Below, piece after piece: positions 52,146 through 62,975 of a stretch of DNA of 64,000 nt. The notes beneath the pieces are model-generated. The model was not told the origin of the DNA and made no database searches. It saw only the letters and a list, made by a program, of their open reading frames with translations. The translations under genes and the position numbers were made by a program. This stretch comes from Megaustenia siamemsis (lineage: Eukaryota > Mollusca > Gastropoda > Stylommatophora > Ariophantidae), in contig JAVIAB010000073.1 of NCBI GenBank assembly GCA_032433765.1, positions 63,258,199 to 63,322,198 of the forward strand, read 5' to 3'. Each line of letters starts with the position of its first letter. The stretch's first letter is position 1.

Positions 52146-52246
52146 CCCTAGTATAATCTCGCGATTTCTTTGTATATCCTAGTATAATCCCTATATTTCT
52201 TTGAATATCCTAGTATAATCCCTATATTTCTTTGAATATCCTATAT
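52146..52246. repeat. three tandem ~32-bp units
   Basis: CTAGTATAATC then (T/C)C(C/G)... and TTTCTTTG(A/T)ATATC repeats three times, the last two almost identical. It follows the F leader. Confidence 0.9.
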
Positions 52247-52462
52247 ATTAAAAGACACAGCAGCTTACTAAAAGTAATCTTGGAAGTGAAAATACAAGGT
52301 AAAAGAGGAAGGGGCAGGCCAAGACTTACATGGACAAGTAGTATTAAAAGATGGACAAGTCAGCCTGTGATAACTTGCACTATTAAAGCAAGAGAAAGAG
52401 CGGAATGGCGCTCCATAGTAGCCAACCTTCGATGCGGAGACGGCTCTCAATGATGATGATAT
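52247..52462 (+). mobile_element. RTE family B 3' end fragment
   Basis: The 73-codon frame 52232-52453 carries GKRGRGRPRLTWTSSIKRW and RERAEWRSIVANLRCGDG and ends in TGATGATGATA. A 5'-truncated copy. Confidence 0.88.
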
Positions 52463-52850
52463 TTTTGTGTTGTTGTTTGTTGTTCCAGCTGAAGGCCTTT
52501 TTGGTGGAAACGTCGTTCCACTTTTAGTTTGTTACTCACATGCCAAAGCTGTTACAATGCCACTTTTTATTTTTTTTTAAATTGTCATTATATTCCCGCA
52601 AATTATTTCAGCGAGAGAGTGATCCCCCTTAGTTGACGTCACAACAGCAGTGGTTCTCAAATATGTTACAAATTAGATGCTTCTCAATTCAGATGCTATT
52701 TTTTTTTATTAAATAACGTGGACATTTAGTTAATGTAACTATGTATGTTCAAGAGTACTTCCGTATGAAATATGCCCTAATTTTAGATGAGTTAACTTAC
52801 ATATCCACTCAAAAGCAATTGTGCCTTTTAATTCGCTTTTTTAATGATGA
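52463..52850. other. unassigned AT-rich sequence
   Basis: No gene or repeat was recognised; contains short T runs. Confidence 0.35.
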
Positions 52851-53153
52851 TAAAAGTTCCGGTGTCATGGCGGCTTCGTGCAGTCGATTTTTATAATTCG
52901 GCTCTTGCTGATATATTTAAATGATTTACGCGACAGTCTAGTTGTGAAATTATGTGTTGCTATTCTCCCGTTTGGTGTATGTTTTACTTCTAACGTGGGG
53001 ATGGACTGTGATTGCCGATATTTAAGTGGAATATGATTTATTCTTCTTTGTGTTGTGTGTTCGCGGTTCGATAGGCAAGCACATGGTTTGACAAAAATGT
53101 CAACGGAAAAAACGGGTATGTTCAACCCTTATGTGAAAAGTCTGTGACGGTGG
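52851..53153 (+). promoter_or_regulatory. RTE-B 5' leader, likely internal promoter
   Basis: Sequence from GTTCCGGTGTCATGGCGGCT to the ORF. It differs completely from the RTE-A leader. Promoter function is inferred from position only. Confidence 0.45.
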
Positions 53154-53801
53154 ATGGAGGTGGAGGAATCAAGAATGATCAACGGCCCAGAAAGCGAAAA
53201 CAGCAAAGTGTGTGGTACACAAGAGGCATGTTCAGAACACGAAAGACGAACATGGCTGACCACCGTGAAAGAGATTGGAGCCTCATCACGTACCAGTCCA
53301 GAGGAAGCCATGGAGAGTCGGAGAAATTCGAACTTATGTCGGAGGAAAGATCTTAAAATAAGTACTTGGAATGTTAGGACTCTATATCAACAAGGGAAAT
53401 TGGAAAATCTAATTCAAGAAGCAGAACGAATAAATATAGATATTTTAGGCATATCAGAGACTAGATGGAAGGAATGTGGGTACATTGAAGACGAAAAATA
53501 TACATTTATATACTCAGGAAACACAACAGAACATCAAAGGGGGGTAGGAATACTGATAAAAAGAGAGCTACAAAAATATATAAGTACCCACTGGACATAC
53601 AGTGATAGGATTATGCTACTCAAGTTGAAAGCAAAACCATTTGACATAGCAATAATACAGACATATGCACCTACTCAAGACTACACAGATGAACAAATAG
53701 AGGCATACTATGAAGACCTAAATAAAGTTATGAAGCAAGTGAAATCTTCAGACATCTTGATTGTAATGGGTGACATGAACGCTAAAGTAGGAAAAAGGTA
53801 G
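53154..53801 (+). pseudogene. B2 endonuclease N-terminal part (215 codons)
   Basis: An N-terminal extension of ~70 residues rich in charged residues is followed by LKISTWNVRTLYQQGKLENL (metal-binding Asn), INIDILGISETRWKECG (catalytic Glu), YSGNTTEHQRGVGILIKREL, IIQTYAPTQDYTDEQIEAYY and ILIVMGDMNAKVGKR. A one-base insertion at GTAGATATAAG (about 53798) ends the frame. Start at ATG 53154 gives the longest frame; a start at 53304 would skip the extension. Confidence 0.9.
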
Positions 53802-54891
53802 ATATAAGACAATTATAGGAAATCATGGTTTAGGAAAAAGAAATGACAGAGGAGAAAGATTAGTACAATTCTGTGAAGAAAACAGGCTGATAATATGTAA
53901 CACCTACTTTGAGCAAGAGAAAAGGAAACTATACACATGGAAAAGCCCTGGAGATAGGAAGAGGAATCAAATAGATTACATAATGATAAAAGAAAGGTTC
54001 CGTAACAGCGTAAAGAAAGCCAAAACCTACCCAGGAGCAGATATTAATTCTGATCACAATCCTGTAATGATTAAAATGAAAATCAAACTAAAGAGAAACA
54101 AGCAAAAATCTGATTCATCAACAAACCCACTCGACATAACAGCTTTAAATCAAAAAGATATTAAAGATACCTATACAATACAAGTAAAGAACACATACCA
54201 GAAGCTGCTAGAGGAAGGAATTGAACAATACAGAAGAGAAAATCCTGATGAAAAAGTAACAACCAAATGGCAATGCATAAAGAAAAGCATACAAAAAGCC
54301 TGCGACACCTTACCCAAAAGAGAAAAGAACAAAAAACAAAAATGGATAACTAACACCATCTTAGAAAAAATGGAAGAAAGGAGACAAGCGAAGAACACTG
54401 CCCAATACAAGAAAATAGATAATGAGATACGCAAAATGTGCAAAAAGGCAAAAGAAGACAGGCTCAGCCAAAAATGTAGAGAAATAGAAACTATGGAAAG
54501 CAAACAAGACCTAAGAGGAATGCACACAGAAATAAAGAGAATGACTAATAAAAATAAAAAAGCCACAGAAGGTGGATGCATTGCAGACAAAAAAGGAAAA
54601 ATGCTAACAGACAATAAGGATATCATAGATAGATGGCAGGAATATATAACAGAACTATTTCATGATCAAAGGGACAAGAAACCAGTTATAAAATGTACAT
54701 CAGGTTATAAAATCTTAAAATCTGAGGTGGAAAAAGCTATAAAAACAATGAAAAGGGGAAAAGCAGCAGGACCTGAAAGCATACAGATAGAGATGATACA
54801 GGCACTTGAAGATTTTGGCATTGAAGTGATTACAGACATATGCAACGACATATACCACACAGGATACATACCAAATGAACTAAAAACATAA
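53802..54891 (+). pseudogene. B2 endonuclease C-terminal part, linker and RT start
   Basis: After the frameshift: IIGNHGLGKRNDRGERL, NTYFEQEKRKLYTWKSPGD, then the open frame 53983-54891 (302 codons) with INSDHNPVMIKMKIKLK (SDH), the linker (TIQVKNTYQKLLEEG, KKQKWITNTILEKMEERR) and RT start MKRGKAAGPESIQIEMIQAL (AGPES where AGPDN is usual) and CNDIYHTGYIPNELKT. A stop at 54889 falls just before FIALPKKNGAV. Confidence 0.9.
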
Positions 54892-54927
54892 ACTTTCATT
54901 GCATTGCCTAAAAAGAATGGTGCAGTT

Positions 54928-55966
54928 ATATAGTGAGAACCAAGTTACTTCAGCTTTTGATGGGTTCACGTTGGCACCTGCCTCGTCACACCACTTTTGT
55001 ATGCGCCTGAGTTCTGATTGTAGGTCCGCAGTTATTTTGTTTCGATCTTTTCCCTGTCGATAAACCAAAATGTCATCGGCATAAGAAAGAATGCGACCTG
55101 GTCCTTCCAACCGATCTCTTGTGATTTTCACAGTGTATGCATTGAAAAGTACGGGAGATAAAGGTGAGCCTTGCGGTAATCCGGGATACATCGTAATTAT
55201 ATCAGACGTCCAACTACCAGATCGAAAAACCACTTTGCGCTGAAAAAGTGCCGCTGTTAGCCAATTTAGGATGCGGGGACTGACGCCTAAATTTATGAGC
55301 TGGTTGAATAAGAAGTTAAAGGGTACTTTGTTGTAAGCGTCCTCCAGATCTATTGCAGCAGCACATGTCTCTAAACCGCGTTGAAACCCTTCATAAACAT
55401 CCTGAGCAAAAACGGCAGCATTTGACCAAGTCTCTCTACACGGACGATACCCTCCAAGCGTTGATGGAAACAAGTTTGCGTTTTCAAAAAAACAAGAAAG
55501 TTTCTTTGCAATTACCTTTTCTAAAAGCTTGCCTATGGTATTCTGCATGGTTATGATGCGGTAGCCCTGAATTTTTCTGTGGTCTTTGCTTGGTTTTGGC
55601 AGCGGTATCAAGTAGCTGTGTAGCCATTCTTCATTGATTATTGCAGTCCTGATACTGTCATTATACATGCTTACCAGTTCACCTAAGTCAAAATCGGATA
55701 AGTTGTTGATATCCGCGTATCTTAACCCATCTGGGCCTGGGGCGCTGTTCTTAGATCGTTTTAAAGCGAGTCTTACTTCCTCTACCGAGACATAATCACT
55801 GTTATCTGTTAAGTCAGCACCAACTAGCATAGAAATATGTTCTCTCACAACTCTTCTTTCCTCTACATTTTTGTGGTCGCACTGCTGTAGGTAGTGAGCC
55901 AACAGTGCCTTGCCCTTGCTTTCATCAGTTTTATGCCAGATAGAATCAGCATATTACTGCAGTAAC
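54928..55966 (-). mobile_element. LINE E fragment inserted in B2, truncated at both ends
   Basis: Flanked by TGCAGTT (54921-54927, 55967-55973); excising it plus one copy rejoins the RTE-B coding sequence. It contains only an internal RT segment. It lacks a 3' UTR or tail, which is unusual for LINE insertion. Confidence 0.88.
54940..55902 (-). pseudogene. LINE E reverse transcriptase (about 320 codons, intact motifs)
   Basis: This is the best RT frame of family E: RLALKRSKNSAPGPDGLRY, SYLIPLPKPSKDHRKIQGYR, then IITMQNTIGKLLEKVIAKKL, TLGGYRPCRETW, CAAAIDLEDAYNKVPF (motif A), LFQRKVVFRSGSW, GLPQGSPLSPVLFNAYTV (motif B), ILSYADDILVYRQG (motif C, intact YADD) and VNPSKAEVTWFSL. The frame ends where the insert stops. 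All catalytic Asp residues are present, but RNase H and endonuclease are absent. Confidence 0.92.
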
Positions 55967-55984
55967 TGCAGTTGAATGCAGTGA

Positions 55985-56777
55985 CTTTAGAACAATAAGC
56001 CTAATGAGCCATGTTACAAAAATCTTGCTAAAAGTTATACAAGGAAGGATTCAGAATAAAATCAATACTGAATTAGATGAGCAGCAATTTGGATTTAGGA
56101 AAAATAGCGGGGCAAAAGAAGCCATATTCTGCATGAGAACATTAATCGAAAAATACACAGAAGTAAACAAACCAATATATGCCTGCTTCATAGACTACAC
56201 CAAAGCTTTTGATAGAGTACACCACAAACAACTTATAGAATGCCTAAAAGAGATACATCTAGATGACATGGATATACGACTAATATGCAATCTATACTGG
56301 GAGCAAACAGCAATAATAAAATATAACAAAGAGTTCTCTACACCCATTGATATAAAAAGAGGAGTAAGACAAGGATGCATCCTATCACCAAGCTTGTTCA
56401 ATCTATACACTGAGCAAATCTTTAAAAACATCATAGAGATGCCAGGCCTACAAATTAATGGAAAGATAATCAATAACCTAAGATATGCTGACGATACTGT
56501 ACTACTAGCAGAAAATCCTAAAGACCTACAACAATTACTTAATGAAATAAACACGACAAGCAAAAAATATGGACTAGATATGAATATCAAAAAGACTAAA
56601 ACTATGATCATAAACAAAGAAAATACTCAAAACCCACAAGTGGATATCAAAATTGAAGGAATAGACCTTGAGACAGTTCAGAACTATAACTACCTTGGAC
56701 ATACTATAACCAGTGATGGAAAATGTACAACTGAAATAAACAAAAGAATAGGAATGGCAAAAAGTATTTTAATGTAA
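55985..56777 (+). pseudogene. B2 reverse transcriptase after the insert (257 codons)
   Basis: LMSHVTKILLKVIQGRIQNK, QQFGFRKNSGAKEAIFCMRT, ACFIDYTKAFDRVHHKQLIE (motif A), IKRGVRQGCILSPSLFN (motif B), NNLRYADDTVLLAENPKDL (motif C), MNIKKTKTMIINKEN and NYLGHTITSDGKCTTE are continuous. All catalytic residues are present. A one-base shift at about 56773 (GTATTTTAATG) separates it from the last domain. Confidence 0.92.
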
Positions 56778-57262
56778 TGAAGGACATACTAACACCAAAA
56801 CAAATAACACCAGAGCTAAAACTAAGATTAGCAAAATGTTACATCTTCTCAATATTCCTATATGGTGCTGAAACATGGACATTAGACAAGAAAACAGAAC
56901 AGAGAATTGAAGCCTTTGAAATGTGGATATATAGAAGAATAGGTAGAATTGGATGGAAGGAAAAGAAAACAAACGACAAAGTCTTAAAACAACTAAAAAT
57001 GAAAAGAGAACTTCTGAACATAATTAGAACAAGACAAATGAGATTCTTAGGCCATGTTAAAAGACACAACAGCCTACTGAAAGTGATCCTGGAGGGGAAA
57101 ATACAAGATAAAAGAGGCAGAGGCAGACCAAGATTAACATGGACGAGTAACATCAAAAGATGGACAAATCAACCGATGACAACCTGCACCATCAAAGCAA
57201 GAGATAGAGCAAAATGGCGCTCCATGGTAGCCAACCTTCGTTGCAGAGACGGCACTCAATGA
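56777..57262 (+). pseudogene. B2 RTE C-terminal domain (161 codons)
   Basis: SIFLYGAETWTLDKKTEQR, MWIYRRIGRIGWKEKKTN, RTRQMRFLGHVKRHNS, KRGRGRPRLTWTSNIKRW and RDRAKWRSMVANLRCRDG, ending at TGA in the TGATGATGAG tail. Complete by comparison with B1. Confidence 0.9.
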
Positions 57263-57311
57263 TGATGAGTAATGATAAGACACAAGCTATTTTAATTGAA
57301 TTTTTGGATTA

Positions 57312-57431
57312 ATTCCTATGCCAGAGTATACAGTGGAAAATGTATTTCATTTGACTGACGAGGAAATCAAACGATATAGTCAGAACTTTGCAAGTGAAAT
57401 TGGGTTTGCATCAGATGGTGCATCAAACATG
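57312..57431 (+). CDS. candidate exon or relic, unknown protein
   Basis: A short frame reads PEYTVENVFHLTDEEIKRYS, then QNFASEIGFASDGASNMGG and a stop. Upstream, ATTCCTATGCCAG|AG could be a splice acceptor; GG|GTGGGT at the end is a weak donor. It is not from any LINE family here. SDGASNM faintly recalls hAT transposases. I do not recognise it. Confidence 0.25.
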
Positions 57432-58084
57432 GGTGGGTGAAACAACTACGTCATAACCATTCATATTATGATTGTTAAAATCTGCCGCAGATGGATACCA
57501 CGATTGGGAACAAGCAGTGTCGGAAACATAGGACTTTATCGCGTTGTTTCTCTTTTCTCTTAATTAGGGGTCTTCTAATGACAGATTGAGAACCACCGAA
57601 TAAAGTGCTATGTTTACTCAAAGGGACACTATTCCGAACTGAAATAATTTACGGAACTAAACTTGATCTTTACTGATCTTTACCGAAATAGGTTATGATT
57701 TACTGAGAAGAGTCTTGTGTATTATTAGATTAGATCCCTCGGTAAATAACCACTGACTTACGACTACGTCCTTATCAGCCTCGTAAAAAAATTGTGGGCG
57801 ATTAGTTCACAGTAACAATTATATTTGCTCAAACTTAGTGTTCCTTGCCTTAGAGGGAATTCAAAATAAGCTACACACACACACACACAATCCAGGAATG
57901 TTGTTCATGAAATTTGCTGAAAATAGAATAGACATCCGGAAAGCTGCATAAAAAAACGGTTACCCAATGAAAAACAGAATACTCAGACAAGGTTAAAATC
58001 TTTTCCAATAATATTTCAGCTTCAGTAAATATGACTACCCCCACCGTGTTGCGTTTGCTTTGGGTATGTGCTAATTTATAATCT
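57432..58084. other. unassigned sequence; short (CA)n at about 57874
   Basis: No gene was recognised. Confidence 0.35.
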
Positions 58085-59246
58085 ATAGTCGTATGTCTGT
58101 GCCATCTAGATTTATATCTTTTAGGTAGTTTATAAGTTGATTATGATGTATTCTATCAAAAGCTTTGGTGTAGGCTATGAAGCAGCATATATTGGTTTGT
58201 TTACTTCTATGTACTTTTCAATCAATGTCCTTATGCAGAATATGGTTTCTTTTGCCCCACTGTTTTTCCTTTATCAAAATTGCCGCCTTTCTAATTTAGT
58301 ATTAAAAAGTAAAGTACTCCGTCACGCTAAGTGGCGTATAGCGATTATGGTGTTAGTGACCATTTACAGACCGTCAGCACATGGTTTTTGGGGTAATGTT
58401 GTCGGTATTACGTCCGTGCCGCTTTACTTTCCCAGAAAAAAAATCCGGTACCCATTAAAGACTGGGTGAACCCGGAAGTCGTCGGTTGGGATCGAACCCT
58501 ACTCTTGTCCTTTGTAGACCAGTTCACGAACCACTGAACTATCGCAGCTCAATTTAGTATAAGTTTATTCTGAATCCTTCCCTGTATAACTTTTAGTTTA
58601 ATTTGTGTTACCTGGCTCATTAATTAGGCTTATTGTTTTAAAATAACTATTCTGCACTATTCTTTTTAGGCAATGCAATGAACGTTTATGTTTTTAGTTC
58701 ATTTGGTATGTATCTTGCATAGTATATGTCGTTGTATGTCTGTGACCACTTCAATGCCAAATTCTTGTAGTGCCTGTTTCATCTATGTCTGTATATTGTC
58801 AGGTCTCCCTTTTTCATTGTTTTTATAGCTTTTTCCACGATTCTATCGATTATAGCTTTGTTGTCTGTTTAGCATTCTTCTTTCTTCGTTTGCAATACAT
58901 CCGCTTCCTGTAGCATTTTTGTTTTTATTAGTCTATCTCTATTTCTGTGTGCATTCCTCTTAAATTTTGTTTACTTTCCATAGATTCGACTTCTGGACAT
59001 TTTTGGTTTAGCCAGTCTTCTTTTGCCTTTTCGCACATTTGCGTATTTCCTTATCAATTTCCTTGTTTTTGACTGTGTTCTTCGCTTGTCTCCTTTTTTC
59101 CACTTTTTTCAAAGATGGTGTCAGTTATCCATTTTTGTTTTTTATTTTTTTCCATTTTTGGTAAGGTGTCACGGGATTCTTGTATGCTGTTCTTAATGCA
59201 TTGCCATTTGGTTGTAACTTTTTCTTCCGGATTATGTACTGCTCAA
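58085..59246 (-). mobile_element. RTE family B antisense copy B3, left part
   Basis: It begins inside RT (complement of the CFIDYTKAFDRVHH region near 58130-58190) and runs through the RT start and linker. The 3' third of the element is missing. It holds SINE copy 8 and is interrupted at ACTGCTCAA (59238-59246) by B4, resuming at 60169. Confidence 0.82.
58303..58550 (-). mobile_element. tRNA-derived SINE copy 8
   Basis: Flanked by AATTTAGTAT (58293-58302, 58551-58560), a perfect 10-bp duplication, within RTE-B copy B3. The body has a small deletion before TTTACAGACC. Confidence 0.93.
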
Positions 59247-60168
59247 ACAGCAAAGTGCGCATGAGGCATATTCAGAACACGAAAGACGAATATGGCAGAC
59301 CACCGGGAAAGAGATTGGAGCCTCATCACGTAACACTCCAAAGAAAGCCATGGAAAGAAATTCTAACTATATGTTTTAAGAAGGAATTAAAAATATCTAC
59401 ATGGAATGTTAGGACCACCAACAAGGAAAATTTGAAACTCTTATGGTCGAAGCAGAGCGATTAAACAGATATTTTAGGCATAAGATGGAAGGAAATTAGG
59501 TTAAATATAAAAAAATAAAATTTTCAACTCATATGTTAAGTCGATCCTATTATATGGCTGTGAAACACGGAGAATAACAAAATTGATACTCACGAAGGTA
59601 CAGACTTTTATTAATGGATGCTTACGCAGGATAAAGGGATGCAAATGGCAGGACAAAGTCACTAACGTGGAATTATGGAAATGTACCGGTCAAATACCAG
59701 TGGATAACGAGATACAGCGAAGACGATGGCGATGGATAGGACACACACTACGGAAGCCAACTGAGAGTATTACACAAAAGGCCCTTTTTTGGAATCCCCA
59801 GGGGAAAAGACAAAGAGGAAGACCAAGGAATTCTTGGAGTAGACAGATCGAAACAGAGATGACGATGATGGGGAAGACATGGAATGATCTTAAAAGAATT
59901 GCAAAAAAACAGAACGACTTGGAAAGTGTTTGTTGAAGACCTATGCTCCACTGGGAGCTAAAAGGTAGAAGAAGAAGATATTCAGGTAACACAACCGAAC
60001 ATCAACGAGAAGTAGGCATACTCTAACATGGACGAGTAACATCAAAAGAAGGACAAGTCAATCTATGACAACCTGCATCATCAAAGCAAGAAACAGAGAG
60101 GAATGGCGATCCATTGTGGCCAATGTTCGTTGCGGAGACGGCACTCGATGATGATGATGATGATGATG
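59247..60168 (+). mobile_element. internally deleted RTE family B copy B4 with a nested LINE K fragment
   Basis: Flanked by ACTGCTCAA (59238-59246, 60169-60177). Parts: ORF start to WNVRT region (59247-59510), LINE K (about 59515-59975), a short TTCAGGTAACACAAC piece of the endonuclease, then directly the 3' end (60003-60168) with a long GATGATGATGATGATGATG tail. All of RT is deleted. It must have been mobilised in trans if the deletion came before insertion. Confidence 0.85.
59515..59975 (+). mobile_element. LINE family K 3' fragment
   Basis: The frame 59583-59936 (117 codons) reads TFINGCLRRIKGCKWQDKVT, NVELWKCTGQIPVDNEI, RRRWRWIGHTLRKPTESI, LFWNPQGKRQRGRPRNSW and WNDLKRIAKKQNDLESV. This RRWRWIGHTLRK...WNPQGKR signature is common to a widespread group of animal LINEs. 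RT is missing. A GAAGAAGAAG run ends it. Confidence 0.82.
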
Positions 60169-60555
60169 ACTGCTCAATCCCTTCTTCTAGCAGCTTCTGA
60201 TATATGTTCTTTACTTGTATTGTATTTTTCAGATGGACTAAATTGATCTTTAATTGACTAAATTAATCTTTAACATCTTTTTTGACTTAAAGCTGTTTTA
60301 TCTATTGTTATTGATGAATTAGTCTTTTGTTTGTTTCTCTTTTTTGATTTTCATTTTAATCATTACAGGATTGTGATCTGAATTAATATCTACTCCTGGA
60401 TGGGTTTTGGCTTCTTTTATCATTATGTAGTCTATTTCCTCTTCTTATCTCCGGGGCTTTTCCATGTATGTTCCACGTTGTTATTTTTACCTCGTTATTA
60501 TGATAACAGAACGAATTCCTCTCCATGACTTTCTTTGGAATGTTACTGCGCCTTT
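60169..60555 (-). mobile_element. RTE family B antisense copy B3, right part
   Basis: It continues the linker and endonuclease C-terminus (complement of the INSDHNPVMIKMK block near 60350-60400). A local duplication of AAATTGATCTTTAA / AAATTAATCTTTAA lies at about 60240-60275. It ends near the ORF start (CCATGACTTTCTTTGGAATG, about 60525-60545) after a large internal deletion. Confidence 0.78.
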
Positions 60556-61188
60556 GAAATTAATTAGAACTCGTAGGAAGTTTACACTTCTATATTCAAG
60601 TGAGACGTGGTCTGTTCGTGTGGATTGGATTACGAGATAAAAACGTAAAAACCCGGCTAAAAGCACTGTTCCGCTGGCTGAAAAGCTGGTACAGTGTTCG
60701 AAGCCCGCGGTAGACAGAAAGGATTTTTTCTATCGGGGGTGAAATAAAAATCCTGAGTCGCACACGTCGTGGCGACTGCTTGACCAAGCGGCATTTATCC
60801 CTCTGGTTCTATCGTTGCCCCCCCCCCCCCCCCCCGACATACACCAGCAATGGTACTATGTGTCGTAAAGATAGTTTTTTACTAGTGTCTTTATGTGTGT
60901 TTATTTTTATATATCGCAAAGAAGTCAAAATAAAAACCAACTTTTGTTTAAAGTAAAATTTATTTCGATATAATGTCATTATGATTAACCGGTTAAATAA
61001 ACAAATAATCTAAACAAAATTGTTATTGATTTACATTTTAAAGGGTCACGACTTTTGAAACGGACTGTGTGAGCACAGATGGTTATTACAATAAAGCACA
61101 TTAAAATACATGTAGGCCTACGTGTTTCAGACACAAATTGTTAGCACAGAAATAGACATAAATAAATAAAATAATTAACAACATATGT

Positions 61189-61190
<2 letters not shown>
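60556..61190. other. unassigned sequence with an 18-C run
   Basis: A GTTCGAAGCCC near 60690 resembles a tRNA B box without a matching A box. The C run is at 60818-60835. No gene was recognised. Confidence 0.35.
60818..60835. repeat. poly-C run (18 bases)
   Basis: Uninterrupted homopolymer. Confidence 0.9.
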
Positions 61191-61229
<39 letters not shown>

Positions 61230-61250
61230 CATACATATACATGTAATATA

Positions 61251-61303
<53 letters not shown>
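61191..61303. repeat. (TA)n microsatellite, two blocks
   Basis: Blocks at about 61191-61225 and 61256-61303 separated by TACATACATATACATGTAAT-type sequence. Confidence 0.95.
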
Positions 61304-61306
<3 letters not shown>

Positions 61307-61425
61307 CATCATCATCATCAAGTATCAGGCCTCTTTCAGAACGTTTTCATTACTCTTCTTAGTATGGTATTCTCAACATTCATATGTAAATCCACATATA
61401 TTTTTGTTTGCATTGTATTGCTATA
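61304..61425 (-). mobile_element. RTE family A antisense fragment, internally deleted
   Basis: ATCATCATCATCATCAAGTA is the RTE-A tail; it jumps directly to CTCTTTCAGAACGTTTTCAT and ATGGTATTCTCAACATTC of the C-terminal ORF, losing ~200 bp between. Confidence 0.78.
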
Positions 61426-61970
61426 TATATGGCCCTTTTCGTCTTGTCAGACGGTCTAGTGGAGGCTATTGTGTATTTGTGAGGTTTTGTTTTTGTCGAA
61501 CAGCTTCTCTCGTGGCTAATTCTACCAATGTTTGACAAACACACGCGGTCACATAATGAACAAGTCAGGCTCGCTGATCTCCAGGGTTTTCCATCCTTTT
61601 TCATGAGTCTTTTCTCTTCTAAATTTTGCCTTAGCACAATCTCAAATGATGTTATACCGTACCTTATACAAGTTCTCCGTTATGTGCGATTACTTGCCAG
61701 ATGTTCCCAGTCATTTTCACACATGGAGAAGTCTTTCAGAGATGATTTACAGATATCTCTATATCGTAATTTAGGTCTGCGGATTTGTCTTTTTCCGTGT
61801 TCACTACATGGCACTTGCTCAGGAATGCGCTGTTCTTCCATTCGTTGGACATGCCCCAGCCATCTTAGTCTTCGACATCTGGAGCATCGACGTGATTGTT
61901 GGTGTCTTAGCAGTATAGTTAAGTTGGTTATTTTGTCCTGTGCATTATGTGCATTATTTTGCGGAGACAT
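61380..61970 (-). pseudogene. F2 post-RT tail with C-terminal zinc finger
   Basis: Frame 61970-61680: RRLRWLGHVQRMEEQRIPEQ, RPKLRYRDICKSSLKDFSM and WEHLASNRT. Frame 61637-61380: EEKRLMKKDGKPWRSASLTC, then CSLCDRVCLSNIGRISHERSC, a Cys-Cys-His-Cys finger that closes the protein, followed by read-through. Such a finger ends several invertebrate CR1/L2-like LINEs. The same finger is at 33450-33520 and, damaged, at 50400-50460. Confidence 0.85.
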
Positions 61971-62900
61971 CGCATGTGGAAGACATTTAGTCTTTTAACC
62001 TGGTTTGAGTAAGGGTAAAGTACGATTATTATTATAATTAATTGTGTGATTAAGCCCACAAGTTTGATATATTAAGAGTTTAGTCTTTAGTGTTAGTTTC
62101 GTGTTGTTCCATGCCCTTTCTCTGAGTTTGCCGATTGTCGTAACTGCCTTACCAATTCGACTGTTTATTTCTTCATCAAGAGAGATGGTTTGCGTAATTG
62201 TGGATCCAAGATATGTAAATTTCCGTACTGATTCTAGTGGACAATCTTTTAGAATAATTGATAGAGGTCTTGACTTGGTATATATCGCCTTGACTTAGTA
62301 TTACTGTCTTCTGAACATTAATTGACAATGAAAAAAAAGGTCGCATGCTTTGTCCAGGTTGTTGATCATGGATTGTAGGGTGGCTTCACTATGAGCGACT
62401 GGGCAGCATCGTCAGCAAATACAAATTCTTTAAGTAGTGCAACATTTGTTTTGGTTTTTGCTCTTAGTCGTGCTAAGTTGAACAGTGAGCCATCTGATCT
62501 TGTGCGAATGTAAATATCTCCTGAGCTGTTTTCGAAGGCGTAATTTGGGAGGGCAGCAAAAAATATACCAAAAAGGGTGGGGACGAGGACACATCCCTGT
62601 TTCACTCCTTTGTTGACGTTGAAATTCTATGATGAACTCCAATCAAAGTAGATTTTACCATTCATGTCTTCATGGAAGGACATAAATCAGCCTAAGTAAT
62701 TTAGGAGGGAAGCCTATGCCTTCTAACACCCTGTAGAGCCCCTCTCTGTTTACTGTGTTAGATCCACAAAGGCAATATAGAGCGGCATATTTTGTTCTCG
62801 ACATTTTACTTGCAGGTGTTTGAGTATGAAAGTCAAGTCTATGGTTGATCTCCCGTCTCTGAAGCCGCATTGAGACTCGGGAAGAACACGTTCTGCAAGT
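61426..62900 (-). mobile_element. CR1/L2-like LINE F2, antisense (RT to 3' end)
   Basis: It holds RT pieces (62870-62366), a degraded thumb, and the C-terminal region with zinc finger (61970-61380). A (TA)n tract and the F leader module follow at 62917-63290, so endonuclease and RT start are deleted here, the opposite loss to F1. Confidence 0.82.
62366..62870 (-). pseudogene. F2 reverse transcriptase fragments
   Basis: From 62880 down: ESQCGFRDGRSTIDLTF, then AFVDL-type motif A (about 62760, damaged by a deletion and stop), then frame 62605-62366 with KQGCVLVPTLFGIFFAAL (motif B, VPTLF for SPTLF) and EFVFADDAAQSLI (motif C, FADD). Several frames are needed to read it. Confidence 0.85.
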
Positions 62901-62916
62901 CTATGCAGGCGTATAA

Positions 62917-62975
<59 letters not shown>
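62917..62975. repeat. (TA)n/(TG)n microsatellite
   Basis: Lies exactly between the F2 RT fragment and the F leader module. Confidence 0.95.

Larger units (their letters stand above)
52851..57265 (+). mobile_element. near full-length RTE family B copy B2, split by a LINE E fragment
   Basis: Leader (about 52851-53150), endonuclease, linker, RT and C-terminal domain are all present in order, ending ATGATGATGAG at 57265. Without the 1,039-bp E insert plus one duplication it is about 3.4 kb. A possible duplication is TAATGAT (about 52842 and 57268). Damage is light: a frameshift at about 53800, the insert at 54928, and one shift at about 56773. Confidence 0.9.

Noticed and set aside
52146..52246. 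CRISPR-like array of ~32-bp units
   Set aside because: The units are directly abutting with no unique spacers and lie in an animal-type genome; a simple tandem repeat.
60590..60720. Possible tRNA or SINE head (GTTCGAAGCCC)
   Set aside because: B-box-like only; no A box at the right distance and no second copy in the window.
61185..61535. 116-codon frame with many Ile/Tyr codons
   Set aside because: Translation of the TA microsatellite followed by antisense LINE sequence.
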